Source: Camellia lanceoleosa (lineage: Eukaryota; Streptophyta; Magnoliopsida; Ericales; Theaceae). From it: DNA of 64,000 nucleotides. The DNA is taken from positions 205,130,254 to 205,194,253 of the forward strand of contig CM045761.1 in NCBI GenBank assembly GCA_025200525.1, read 5' to 3'. How positions within the stretch are numbered: position 1 is the first letter of the stretch; each line of letters opens with the position of its first letter. The position numbers and the translations under genes were made by a program. The notes under the pieces were generated by a model. It did no database searches. It was not told where the DNA came from and was given only the letters and a program-made list of their open reading frames with translations. Shown in pieces: positions 11,581 through 23,581 of this stretch.

Positions 11581-12130
11581 CTTTAGACATTATGAAAATA
11601 TTGGGTGTCCTTTTATGCTATAAAATTTTAATATCAAGAATCTTAAAAAAAAATCTCCTATTTTTTTATAAAAAATTATTAAAATATTTTATTTCAAAAC
11701 AATCACTAAATTTAAAATTAAAAAAAAAGTATATACAATAGTTTAATATTATAAATATTAATAATTATAATTATAATTTTTTTTATTTATTTGTAAATAT
11801 TTTTTCTACAATCCACTAGATTGTAATTGTCTCAATTTAAAATGCGATTATCTCTGAACCAATGGTACTAATTTATCTACAAATGATAAATTATATTTTT
11901 TATTTAAATTTTACTTTAATATTTATTTTCAATTACAATAATTAAAAATAATCGTTCTATCACTTCACCGTCTAGAAACCAAGTAAATTACTAACCTTTT
12001 GCCACTAACCTTTCTTGGCAAAGTAAAATACAAGTCTATCAAATGAAATGAAAATCCTTGTTTTATGCTCAATAGACTTTAAGTAAAATTATAAAATAAC
12101 TTTTCATAGATTATATGATTTTACTAAATT

Positions 12131-14121
12131 TGTCACACCCCGAAAAGTCCTACTCAAGTAACCATACAACCAATAATACCAACACACATAATTCCAAACA
12201 AATAGAATAATAGAATTGATCATACATAACACTCTTTCCTCTTGAACTATTCCCAAAATGGAGTTTTACACAAGTATTCTATTACATTCTTCCAAAACAG
12301 GAATCCAAAAGAAGGAAAACAGTTCAAAAGAAAAGAGAAAAAAGTTATCAAAAAATAAAATAAAATTCATAAGGACGTCTTGCTTATCACAATGTTCTAC
12401 CATCATTAGACATAAACATTAATCCCCCAAAAACAATTACAATTGCCAATACAATGTCCCCACCAAAAGGATGCTAGCTAAATAGACATCAATGTTTGGG
12501 AGGTATTTTGTTATCGTTTCTTGAAAAATTGTTAGTTTTTGGGGTGAACATAAGCTCAGTAGGTGATGCATTTAACAGAATATATAATCATTTGAAAAGT
12601 TCATGTTTATGCAATGCATGGTGAAATCAACAAGGTTATAGAATAACTTTAGAGTATGCCATTTATTGGGTATAACACATTAAATATAACTCACTTCATA
12701 ACCATACGTACGTAAATAATTCCAAACATAAATATAGAAATTGAATTCCCACATTGCCGGCTCTAGAAACGGCGGGGCGATGGGCACCCAAAACATCACA
12801 CTTCCACATTTGTCGGCTCCATAAACGGCGGACGTGGACACCCAAAACCATCCGTGTTTCTACATTTGCCAACTCCAGAAACGACGGGCTCGTGGACACC
12901 CAAAAACACTTTCCCACATTCGTCTGGCGATAAGCGTAAACAGGGCAATTGGGCACCTGGACTCCCCGCGCGGGTATCAAATACAAGACTCAACTCAACT
13001 CCAACCCAATTCACTAATCAGACTCGTAGACTATCTACCCATTTCTAACTCTCAACCAATCATACAAAGTAGAACCAAGCAGAATTAAATAATACAATAT
13101 GATGCATGGATTTATGCGTTACTTTTCTAATGTGATGTTAATTCATAATAATTCCACCTCACAGTTCATGTTCCAAGGATCAACTATCAAGTAATCATCA
13201 TCCACTTTTCAAGGTTTATGTTAAAGAGGAACCAACAATCTTATATTTCAATCTCAAAATCAAGTATTTGCACTCAATTTCATGTTTCATAAATCAATTA
13301 AGCAAAACCCCTTTATATAAATTAGATTTGAAAACTAGGGTTTGAGTAAAACTTTGGGGCTTTTCACTCTTTTATGAAATTGGAATAATTATCCATCATG
13401 AACAATGATTTTCATTCATAGTAACTGCAAACCTATCAATAATCACAACATTTCACCATCAACATTCATCAAGCTCAAGCCAATACATATATATATATAT
13501 ATGCATCTATTTACATGAATAGGTTGAGAATATACCACACAAGCTATTCAAATTGAAGATATAAAAATTTAAATACACCCCTACCTCGAGTTGGAATGCT
13601 AGAGTGGTTATACACGCTCACACTTCGTAGATTTAGCGAAACGATAGGTGAGAGTGTTGATCTATCTTTTTTTACAACTAATCTTGAAAGATCTTAGGTA
13701 GATCTTAAGCTAAATCTAGAGAAATCGAGGGAAGTCTATGAGCTTGAGAGCTAGGGCTGAGAAAAGGTAGAGTTAGAGAGAGAGAGGATGGAAGAAAGTG
13801 GCTAGAAAAGGCTTAGAGATCGCCATTTAAAATCTGTTGTCTTCGACATCCCCCTCGAGCGTGAGTTCTAAAGCTTGAGCGTAAGGCACAAATAAGTGGT
13901 CCCGCTTGAGCGTGGATTTCCCTACTCGAGCGGAAAATAACATGTTGTAGAACCTTTACAGAGGTACAGAGGAAAATACTAAGAGCATGCAAATCACGCT
14001 CGAGCGGCAACTCCCCCACTCGAGCGTCCCGCCTCAAAAAATACCAAATACTGGGAGCTAAAAATCTACACTCGAGCGGGAAAAGCCATGCTCGAGCGAG
14101 GTAAGAAACTCAGGTGCCACA
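12131..14121 (-). repeat. 3' LTR of the chromovirus
   Basis: It begins TGTCACACCCCG on the plus strand and ends TGCCACA, so it is the 3' LTR relative to the minus-strand element. It matches 23582-25585 along its length with scattered substitutions and small indels, so insertion is not recent. It contains a ~55-bp tandem repeat and a cluster of CTCGAGCG motifs. Confidence 0.9.
12748..12940. repeat. ~55-bp tandem repeat in the 3' LTR
   Basis: Units start near 12748, 12803, 12859 and 12912. Each reads (C/T)CCACATT(T)GCCGGCTC…AAACGGCGG…GGACACCCAAAA. Apparent 70-100 codon ORFs on both strands here are translations of the repeat. Confidence 0.75.
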
Positions 14122-14150
14122 ACTTATTCTCCTTAAAGAATTTCGTCCTC
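14122..14150 (-). other. polypurine tract region of the chromovirus
   Basis: On the minus strand GGACGAAATTCTTTAAGGAG leads into the 3' LTR. GGACGAAATT followed by a purine run is the usual sequence before the 3' LTR in Tekay/Del-type elements. The purine run itself is eroded. Confidence 0.5.
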
Positions 14151-14307
14151 AAAATTTCGGTAGTTCCTGCCAAAACAAGGTTGACAACTCCCAAGAAAAT
14201 CAATATTGACGCAAGAATACTCCCAATCAACATAATATTGCCATAATACACAAAAGTCATTAAGATTAGCCAAGATACAAACATTAGTATTACAAGAGTC
14301 ATTAATA

Positions 14308-15700
14308 TTACAAGTCTCCAAACAGTTCAGGGTATTTTTCTCGAACCTTAACTTCCCTTTCCCAGGTAGCTTCTTCTACTCCATAATGATGCCAAAGTAC
14401 TTTGACTAGGGGAATGGTTTTGCCTCTTAGTATTTGCTCCCGAGTGTCTAAAATCTTTACGGGTTTTTCTTCATAAGAAACATTCTTGTCAATTTCAATG
14501 TCAGCCCAATCAAATACATGTAAGGGGTCGGGTTCATACTTACGAAGCATAGAGACATGAAAAACATCATGAATTTCTAACATTTGTGGAGGAAGGGCAA
14601 AACGGTAAGCAACTTCTCCCACTCGCTCAATGACGTCAAAAGGACCAATGTATCTAGGTGCTAATTTTCCTTTTTGGCCAAATCTCACTAAACCCTTCTT
14701 TGGTGATACTTTTAAGAATACATGGTCCCCCACTTCAAAGATTAGTGGTCGTCTCCTTTGATCCGCATAACTCTTTTGCCGACTTTGCTTCGTGATTAAC
14801 TTCTTCCGAATGACCGCTACCTTTTCCGTAGTCTCACAAACTAAGTCCGAGCCAAGCATGGGTGAATCTCCTACGTCGACCTAACACACAAGAGACCTAC
14901 ATGGACGTCTATACAATGTCTCAAAAGATGTCATTCTAATACTGGCCTGAAAACTGTTGTTATAAGCAAACTCGACTAACGACAGATATTTCTCTCACGT
15001 CCCCTTGAAATCTAGTACACAGGCTCTCAACATGTCTTCTAGAATTTGAATGGTACGCTCCGATTAGCCATCAATTTGGGAGTGGTAAGCGGTGCTAAAA
15101 TTCAATTGAGTCCCTAAGGCAGTTTGCAAACTTTGCCACAGTCGAGCAGTAAAGTGAGGATCTCTATCTGAAACCATACTTATGGGAACCCCATGAAGTC
15201 TAATAATCTCTTTAACATACAACCCTGCCAAGTAGTCAACGGAATCACTCATACTCATCGCAAGAAAATGTGCCGATTTAGTTAGTCGGTCCACAATAAC
15301 CCAAACAACGTCGCTACCCTTTTGAGTTCTAGGAAGACCGGATACAAAATCCATAGTGATGTGTTCTTACTTCCATTCTGCTACCGGTAATGGTTGTAAT
15401 AACCCGGCTGGATTTTGATGTTCTGCTTTGACTTGTTGACATGTCAAGCACTTAGACACAAATAAAGCTACATCCTTCTTCATACATTTTCACCAAAATT
15501 GACGACACGAGTCATGATACATGTTCGTGCTTCCAGGATGAACGGCCAAGCGGAAATCGTAGAATTCTCGTAATACATCCTCTCTACAAGATTGCGGAGC
15601 AAAAAGGCGATTTACATATCGAATGCTTAAGTCGGAATGCACCTTCAACCCTTTTTCCTCATTTCCTTGTGAAATCTTTTCTCTCATAGCCTCCACCTCT
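14308..15700 (-). pseudogene. integrase and chromodomain of the chromovirus
   Basis: Segment 15696-15490 holds the zinc-binding and linker part (HPGSTNMYHD). 15354-15064 is the DDE core ([55 protein letters not shown]). 14859-14308 has the C-terminal GPY/F-like region (GKLAPRYIGPFDVIERVG) and a chromodomain near its end (PVKILDTREQILRGK, VKVLWHHYGVEEATWE). The chromodomain directs integration to heterochromatin in this lineage. Stops lie at 15489, 15063 and between blocks. Confidence 0.9.
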
Positions 15701-15744
15701 GGATCATTCTGATGCGCTACTAAAACTTGGGTGAGTAAAGATGG

Positions 15745-17150
15745 TTAAATTAAAATTGAAAACAATGTAGCTTGATTAGGTGACTCACCAAGTTGTACCT
15801 TAAATCCATTTAAATCTCCTAACATCTTCCATTCTCTCATGTCAAGACTAGCAACCGAACTTATAGATTTTCTACTCAATACATCTACGACCACATTCGC
15901 TTTCCCCGGGTGGTAGTGCAACTCAAAATCATAGTCTTCCATGTATTCCATCTATCTTCTCTGACGTAAGTTCAAATCTTTTTGTGAAAACAAGTACTTG
16001 AGGCTCTTATGATCAGAAAAGACGTCAAATTTTTCCCCGTATAAATAATGCCTCCAGGTTTTTAAAGCAAAGATAACTACTACTAGTTCAAGATCATGGG
16101 TGGGGTAATTTCTTTCATGGGTTTTCAATTGGCGAGAACTATAAGTTACAACCTTGCCCTCTTGCATTAAGACGCACCCCAACCCTTCTCTTAATACGTC
16201 ACAATAGACTGTGTAACCTTTGCCTCTCTTGGGGATAGTCAAAACCGGCGCCGTAGTTAATTTAGCTTTTAGTTCCAGAAAAGATCTCTCACTAGCATCA
16301 CTCCACATAAATTTCACCCATTTCCTGGTTAGTTTGGTCAACAGTGCAACTAAGGAGGAAAAATTCTTCACAAAACGCCTATAGTACCTAGCAAGCCCCA
16401 AGAAACTACGTATTTCAAACACATTCTTAGGTCTTTCCCACTTCTGCACGGCTTCAATTTTTGATACATCCACTGTCACTTCATCTTTTGAGACCACATG
16501 ACCTAAAAACTTCACTTCTGAGAGCCAACATTCACACTTCTCGTATTTAGCGTAGAGTTGGTGTTCTTTAAGAAGTTGTAGGATGATATGAAGGTGTTTC
16601 TTATGCTCATCTTCGGAAGGTGAATAAATAAGTATATCATCTACAAAAACCACCACAAACTTATCAAGGAATTCTCGGAAAATTCGATTCATCAAGTCCA
16701 TGAAAGTTGCAAGAGCATTAGTCAAGCCAAACGGCATTACCAGAAATTCATAGTGGCCGTATCGGGTACGGAAAGCTGTCTTAGGAATGTCCTCCTCCCT
16801 TACTTATAACTGATGGTAGCCCGACCTTAAATCTATTTTCAAGAAACATCGAGAACCCTTAAGTTGGTCGAAAAGATCATCTATCTGAGGCAAAGGATAT
16901 TTATTCTTTATCGTGGCTCAGTTGAGTTTACGGTAGTCGATGCATAATCGTAACGTACCATCTTTCTTTTTTGCAAATAGGGCCGGTACTCCCCAAGGCA
17001 AGGTGCTAGGGCGTATAAAACCTTTGTCTAACAATTCTTGCAACTGTTCCTTTAGGACTAGTAACTCTACCGGAGCAAATCTTTAAGGAGTCATAGAAAT
17101 AGGCGTGGTTCCTGGTACCAAATCGATAGAAAATTCTACTTCACGGTAAG
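15745..17150 (-). pseudogene. reverse transcriptase and RNase H of the chromovirus
   Basis: The N-terminal RT part (17150-16738) carries [32 protein letters not shown] and RTRYGHYEF with several in-frame stops. The 261-codon block 16737-15952 has [12 protein letters not shown], the catalytic FVDDILIYS (expected Y/F-x-D-D), FLGHVVS and [11 protein letters not shown]. RNase H follows with [36 protein letters not shown], and YSDHKSL-type [11 protein letters not shown]. It ends near 15745 with MEYMEDYDFELHYHPGKANV. Stops at 15951 and elsewhere break it. The copy cannot be functional as it stands. Confidence 0.9.
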
Positions 17151-17155
17151 GCAGT

Positions 17156-20100
17156 TGTAACAACCCTTTACGTATAATGACTAGTACTTGATTAATTAAG
17201 AGGATTTGAGATTTAATTGCTGCGTATTATAATTTATTTGGGATTTATGAGAATTATGAAATCTGACTCGTATATAATTTGATTGAATGTTTATTTTGGA
17301 ATTGGAAATTAAGGGTCCAAATGGCTTAAGGAAGTGAGGTTAGGAAGTTGAATCAATTTAATTTTAATTACGGACCCATTTGGGAGTTTAATTAAATATT
17401 CGATTCAGTTTAGTGGAATTGAGAGTCGATTAATTAGGTCCTAATTGAAGTTAATTAAATTATGAAAGATTGAGAATTATGAATATTGCGAATTAAATTT
17501 AGTTATGGGGTGTCCTATTTGAATATATAATTTAATTGACGGAAACTTGGAGTCTGATCAGAAATTAAAGACCTAAAGGATTTAAGAAACCAAAATTGAG
17601 GTTGGAAATAAGTTCAATTTATTATTTGGAGCCTTTTAGGAGTTCGGCTAAAAATCTGATTCAGAATGATAAAATTAAATAAAATTAATTGGGTCTTAAT
17701 GAAAGTCGAATTAAACTAATTAAATTATGTGAGATTTGTAATTAGTTACGATTGATTAAATTATGTGCTAATTGAAATTAGTAAGATTGTGTATTAATTA
17801 TAATTAGATAGGACAAAGTGAGATTAATTAAGTCAATGCATAAATTAGCAATTTACTTAATTTTAGAGCCTTGTAATCTTTAATAATGGAACCATGTGCA
17901 CGTGTGAGTAGTGTGCATCAGGAAGTGGGTTTAATTTTCTTTCTAGTGCCAATTTCAAGTGTTAAAGGATGGGGCTTGCTCCTTTCTTCTTCAGAAACCT
18001 CTTTTTCCTTTTGTTGTGCTGAGTACGGCTTGGTGAGGAGAGAAGAACCGAGAGAGTGAGAGAGAAGTTCAACTCTTGTGCTGGAAAACCTTCGGAGAAA
18101 TGGGTTTATGGGATCTAAATGAAGATAAAGGAGAGAGTGCAAGAACTTATAAAAAAAAAAATTCAGCCATGGGAGGTTAAGGTAAGGATTTTAACCTTGA
18201 TTGTTGTATAATTTTTGTATCACACTTGAAATTAAAGATGAAATTAGACTCTAATCATATAATTGAAAGGAATTAGCAAGAAGATGAAGAAAGATTGATT
18301 TAAGTGTAGGATGATGGAAGTTAATTTGGAATTGGGTTCTAAATATGAAGAGAATTACATGCATGTGGAATATTATGGTTATATATTTGGGAATTAATTA
18401 GTTAGAGTTTGATTCATTCTATTCCTTACAAATTAAAACTCATCCTTGCATTCATGTGGAAGATTATGGGAAATAAATTGGAAATTAATTATTTTAAGTT
18501 TAATTTGTGTTTTCCTCATGAATTTGGGCTTCATCTTGACATGCATCCATGGAATTTTAGGAGATTTGAGGAATTAATTTCATGTTTGGTTATAAGAAGA
18601 ACAAGTGGTGGTAAATTATTAATTCATGAACATTTGAGCTTAATTTGGAATAAAAGGGATTTTGATGTAGATGGTTTGAATTTGATTATGTTTTCACACA
18701 TGCAAATATTTTTCTAGGAGTTTTATAATTTCAATTTCATAATTTAAGGAGATAGAAAAGAGTTAGAAATCAATTTTATGGGATTAGAAGGAAATTGATA
18801 AGGAAATGATGATTTGGAACTAAAATCAAGTCTATGGAAAATTTGGGAACTAATCCTAAAGTTTTGATTTTACTATGAAAACTAGGAATTTGTTTAATCC
18901 ATGCATGTGATTTAATTTAAAAGGTTTGTTCAACTTAAGCACATTTTAGAACATCTATGATTATAAATTAAGTTTTTGGTTAGAAATTGAGTTAAATTGA
19001 ATTTCTAAGAAATTGATTTGTGTAATTCATAATTAAGTTGATTTTGTTATTGATAATAAAATTGGACCTATTTGTATTGCATATATCATGGATTTTGAAA
19101 GATTTAGATTAATTCAATCTCATATTTTGAAGAGAAAAATAATATGTTTTATAAACATCAAATTTATGGAAAATTAGAATATTAGATAAAATGTTGATTT
19201 TATAATTAGATTTTAATCCATACTTGTAATTTGAGATTTTATTTAAATTAAATGTATTTTGGGACATCTATGGTTATGAATTAAATTGAGGCATGATTTT
19301 GCATAAATGAGTTTAAACAAATGATTTTTGAATAAATGATTTAACGATTTATGACTTTAATAAATGGTTCTCTATGTTAGAATACCTAACTACATGTTTT
19401 GAAGCTTTAAATACCAAATTTGAACTTTAATTGTAATTTTAGAATTTCTGGATTTTTGTTGTCCGCTCGAGTGGGGGAAGTCCCGCTCGAGCGTGAAAAT
19501 CAAGCCCCCAGTAGTTTTCAAACTTTACAGTCCGCTCAAGCGGCCAAAGTGGCGCTCGAGCAGAGGCCCATTTTCAGCATGTTTTGGAAAATTTCGTTTG
19601 GTTCACATTTTTATTCTCATATCTTTCTAATGCATTCTAGACATGATTTATGACTCAATAAAGAATAATGGGCTACTAATTAATATAGATTAGTTCGTTA
19701 AAGATTAAATCATTGATCTTGTGGTAATTATTTAAGAAGCCAAGTAAAGGATCAATCTATTTGGAAAAGAAGGACTTAGTAATAAAAGAATATACGTAGT
19801 AGAATCTCAGACTACTTGGACAGAAAAGGCAGGAAAGTCAAGTTTGATCAAGGAAATAGCATTGTGTTTCAATGTGTATATGTTATGTGATTATGTAGGT
19901 CACGCGCCATTGTCTGCCTGATTTATCTGATATGCCCAGTCTGTCTGACTTGCTTCTGCAGCCCTCTGTGAGTAATAACTTCGTAAAGTTATTTTCAACT
20001 GTATCTACTTTTTGTCTGATTTATATATATATATATATATATGGGCTTAAAGCCAATCTGTGAAACCTGGAACAAAGTGCTGTACAGAACTAAGTGCTAC

Positions 20101-21294
20101 ACTGTGAGCCACCTCTAGAGTCTACGGAACTAAGTGCTACAGTGGAAGCCACCTCTAGAGTCTGTGCGAGCCACCTCTTGAGTCCATACATATGTAATAT
20201 CTGGGCTTAAAGCCAATCTGTGAAACCTGGAACAAAGTGCTGTACAGAACTAAGTGCTACACTGTGAGCCACCTCTAGAGTCTACGGAACTAAGTGCTAC
20301 AGTGGGAGCCACCTCTAGAGTCTGTGCGAGCCACCTCTTGAGTCCATACATATGTAATATCTGGGCTTAAAGCCAATCTGTGAAACCTGGAACAAAGTGC
20401 TGTACAGAACTAAGTGCTACACTGTGAGCCACCTCTAGAGTCTACGGAACTAAGTGCTATAGTGGGAGCCACCTCTAGAGTCTGTGCGAGCCACCTCTTG
20501 AGTCCATACATATGTAATATCTGGGCTTAAAGCCAATCTGTGAAACTTGGAACAAAGTGCTGTACAGAACTAAGTGCTACACTGTGAGCCACCTCTAGAG
20601 TCTACGGAACTAAGTGCTACAGTGGGAGCCACCTCTAGAGTCTGTGCGAGCCACCTCTTGAGTCCATACATGTTACCCGGTACCGGAGGTTCCTTCTTGG
20701 GACTAGGTTATTCATAACCTTACGCTTATGCGTTCTGTTCTGTATGCTAATGAATGTATCACGTAAACTTAATCATGAATTATGATTTCTGAATCTGTAT
20801 AGACTCATTCATTAAACCCTTTACTCTGTTATTAGTCACTAGGCTTTGGCTTACTGTATTATTTATGTATGTAGGTGATCAGGCGCATGACCAGGCTTAG
20901 AGGCATCTGTCTAGAATCTGTTCTGTCAGCCAACCTATGTGCCTCCTGTGGAGGTTCCGGATACGTTAAGTGTTGTTGTTATGTATTTAAAGGTTAAGCT
21001 ATGTTTTTGGTTTAGCAAGTCATGTGTATTTTGAAAAAGGGACTAAGTCCCTTTCTGCTTAGTCTGTATGTATATATATTATGACGTGAGGATAAAGTGT
21101 ATATATATGTATAAAAAAAAGTTTAAAATTTTTCTGTCTTATATAAGTCTGCACAGCTCAATGGACGTTGTATATTCTTGATTGCTTCCGCTAGCCCCTT
21201 ATATTTTGTTAATCTGTTCAGAGGCCGTAGGTAATCCTTGGATTACTGGCCGGTTACGGTGCCAAACCTATAGGGGCGGGTTTGGGTCGTGACA
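17156..21294 (+). mobile_element. nested 4.1-kb solo LTR
   Basis: It begins TGTAACAACCC and ends GGGTCGTGACA, flanked by a perfect GCAGT duplication (17151-17155 and 21295-21299). It interrupts the chromovirus between protease and RT, so it inserted later. No protein-coding content is recognisable across 4139 bp. LTRs this long are known in some Tat/Ogre-type Gypsy elements, but the family is not certain. It contains a 160-bp tandem array, a (TA)n run at 20026-20042 and CTCGAGCG motifs at 19463-19562. ORFs at 17918, 18409 and 19420 have no protein resemblance. Confidence 0.8.
20043..20670 (+). repeat. 160-bp tandem repeat, about 4 copies
   Basis: Units start at 20043, 20203, 20363 and 20523 with GGGCTTAAAGCCAATC. 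They differ at only a few bases, so the array is recent or homogenised. Each unit itself contains a repeated half (AACTAAGTGCTAC…GAGCCACCTCTAGAGTCT, two to three times). It lies inside the solo LTR near its 3' end. Confidence 0.9.
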
Positions 21295-21553
21295 GCAGTA
21301 TTGCTGTGAGGTCTTCAGGAAAGACATCGGGATACTCACATACTACTTTAGGGAGCATTCCTCGAATCTCACTATTCTCATCATCTACTATAGTTACGAG
21401 GAGGAAATTAAGCTTGCCTCGGTTTTAGAGGTCGTACAGGGGTGACAACCCTCCACTAGCTCTATCTCCCGAAAAATGAAAATAGTTACCTTTCGCGGCA
21501 CACACTGTAACCCTTCCGTAGTAACAGTCTATTATGGCACGGTAAGTGAACAA

Positions 21554-21832
21554 CTAATCCATACCAAGAATAACATCGAAAACTGACATTTCTATCAACA
21601 CAGGGTGGAAAAGGAGTTGGCGTCCAGCTAACTCGATTAAACACTTATGACATCCCTTATCCAACGCAACTTGACCCCCAAGAGGAGACTCAACAAAGAG
21701 TGGTGACTCTAATTGCTCTGTTTCTAAGCCTAGTGCAATTACAAATGTTGATGCTATGAATGAATAAGATGCCTCGATATCTAACAACACGTTGGCCCAT
21801 GTGTTAAAAACAAGATAAGTATGTGCCATCAC
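21554..21832 (-). pseudogene. aspartic protease region of the chromovirus
   Basis: The frame reads ANVLLDIEASYSFIAS…LGLE…GCHKCLIEL…DVILGMD, the retropepsin arrangement of Gypsy elements. The active-site triad expected as DTG is DIE here, so the enzyme is very unlikely to work. The conserved ILGMD end is kept. It lies directly upstream of the nested solo LTR that separates it from RT. Confidence 0.85.
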
Positions 21833-22089
21833 TGTTGGTCCTATCGACTGTTCGGAAGCAGCAACTGTATATACCCGTCTTTAGACCCTCTGGTCATTCC
21901 ATTCACCCCTCCCTACATTGGCTGGTTGTATTGATTGTGCAAACGTGGTCCCTTATATTGCTCAAGATGTCTGTCCTGACTGAACTGATTGATACCCATG
22001 TCTCTGCCCTTAGCCTGACTAATGACCTCCTGAACTTCGAGACCCCGAAGTATTCCCCTTTCCAATCAGTTATGGACAGGATCTCTTAA

Positions 22090-23161
22090 TGTGACCCAAT
22101 TGCCCACAATAGTAACATGCAGGCGAGTGGCCCCTTCCTTGGGTTGGACCTTGAGATTGAGCTGGTTGCTGACGACTAAGATTTCGGTTACAATATGAAG
22201 CCTTGTGGCCCTACTGGCCACATCTAAAACAATTAACACGATTGGGGCTCGTACTTCCTAAACTTCTCATAGAAACAGATCCTAATGACTTGGTTGATTG
22301 GGGCATAGACTGAGAAGATGAGGAAAAAGAACTCTTAGATTTCTTGGAAGATCCTGAATCGCCTTTTGACTTAATGTAGTTCACCCTCTTGTGCTTTTGC
22401 CTTGTTTCTTCAGCCTCCAGCATAATCTCTACATGTGTCGCGGCTTCCACTAACTTATCATATTCTTGATACACATGACCCATCACTTTCATTAATATTT
22501 TTGGTCTTAACCTTTTCTCGAACTCGAAACACCGACGTTCTTCAGTAGCCACAAGCTCTGGTGCAAAACGTGCCAAACTGGTGAACGTGGCTTCAAATTC
22601 CGCCACAGGTGTGTCTAGTTGCCGTAACTCTTCAAATTGCTTCCGCAACTTTTCCCTAGCCATAAGAGGCAAAAACTTCTCTTGAAAGGCATGAACAAAT
22701 GCCTCCCATGTATGCTCCACTCTAAGCTTAACTGTCTTCTACCATTGACCGGCCTTTCTTTTCAATTGATACGCTGCCAAGACCACCCTAAGCTCTCCAT
22801 CATTGATGTCTAAGATCTCAAATGATTTAACAATTTACTCCAACTATTCATCTGCCTTCATAGGATCAGGTTCGCCACTATACTCCACAGGGTTAGAGCG
22901 AAAAAATTCTTTTTTCAAAAAGAAGACGTGGGTTTCCCCTTTGATTGTCCTTACCGCTTACTCAGCTCGAAGGATTTCCATGGATTCACAGAGGGCACCT
23001 GCCATATCTTGGGCTAGTGCCCCCATTGCATCTTGAGTCGGAGAAACAGCTGCGTCATTCTGTCCTACCCCTTCTTCTTGGAGAGGAAAATCTTGTGGTG
23101 CCAGCGAGGGCCGGCGACCTCTGTAGGGTCTACCTTGACCTCCTCTTCCTCGTTTTGACAT
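22090..23161 (-). pseudogene. gag: gag of the chromovirus
   Basis: This encodes the structural capsid/nucleocapsid polyprotein of the retrotransposon. The start at 23161 (MSKRGRGGQG) opens a basic N-terminus. The conserved retrotransposon gag core lies at 22720-22350 (HTWEAFVHAFQEKFLP, LRQLDTPVAEFEATFTSLARFAPE). A serine-rich linker and the zinc knuckle follow (CFRCGQ near 22225-22211, then a second CxxCGQLGH near 22110). An in-frame stop falls inside the first knuckle, and further breaks lie near 22,720-22,960. It is followed by protease, as usual for Gypsy. Confidence 0.85.
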
Positions 23162-23561
23162 CCTATATGAGAACAAGGAGAAGAATTTAACTCTCAACTC
23201 ACACACGATATATACAAATTCTCATATTACACACATCGAGTAGTTGCACCATTAAACAGTTAAACCACATAAGGCACACCACATACACACATAAACACAT
23301 AAAGCATACATGAGTTACCCATTCAAGACACTGACTAGTCCCTTGGCACTCAAAGATTTCCTAGTAGAAATAGCATTGATCAGGTGCTTTTCCAGAAGGA
23401 TTTCAATGATTGCAATGGCACAAGTCGTGTCCTGAGAGTTCAACTCCATACTTCTCACGATTAGAAAAATAGACACACAAAACAATCTACTATTTACCTT
23501 CGTCTAACGTGACAACCCTATGCGGTAAGACCGCTTCCTACAAGCTTCAGGTATTCGACCC

Positions 23562-23581
23562 GGTCTACCCTGATAACAATT
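23562..23581 (-). other. degenerate tRNA-Met primer-binding site
   Basis: Immediately inside the 5' LTR the minus strand reads TTGTTATCAGGGTAG. This resembles the initiator-Met tRNA complement TGGTATCAGAGC with a few changes, at the position expected for first-strand priming. Confidence 0.5.

Noticed and set aside
12696..13088. Overlapping ORFs on both strands in the chromovirus LTR (also 24138-24453)
   Set aside because: They lie in the 55-bp tandem array and follow its period. They are not genes.
17918..18142. 74-codon minus ORF within the nested LTR
   Set aside because: No domain, and the surrounding element is a non-coding solo LTR.
20043..20670. Regular 160-bp repeats considered as a CRISPR-like array
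   Set aside because: The units are contiguous without unique spacers and lie in a plant LTR.
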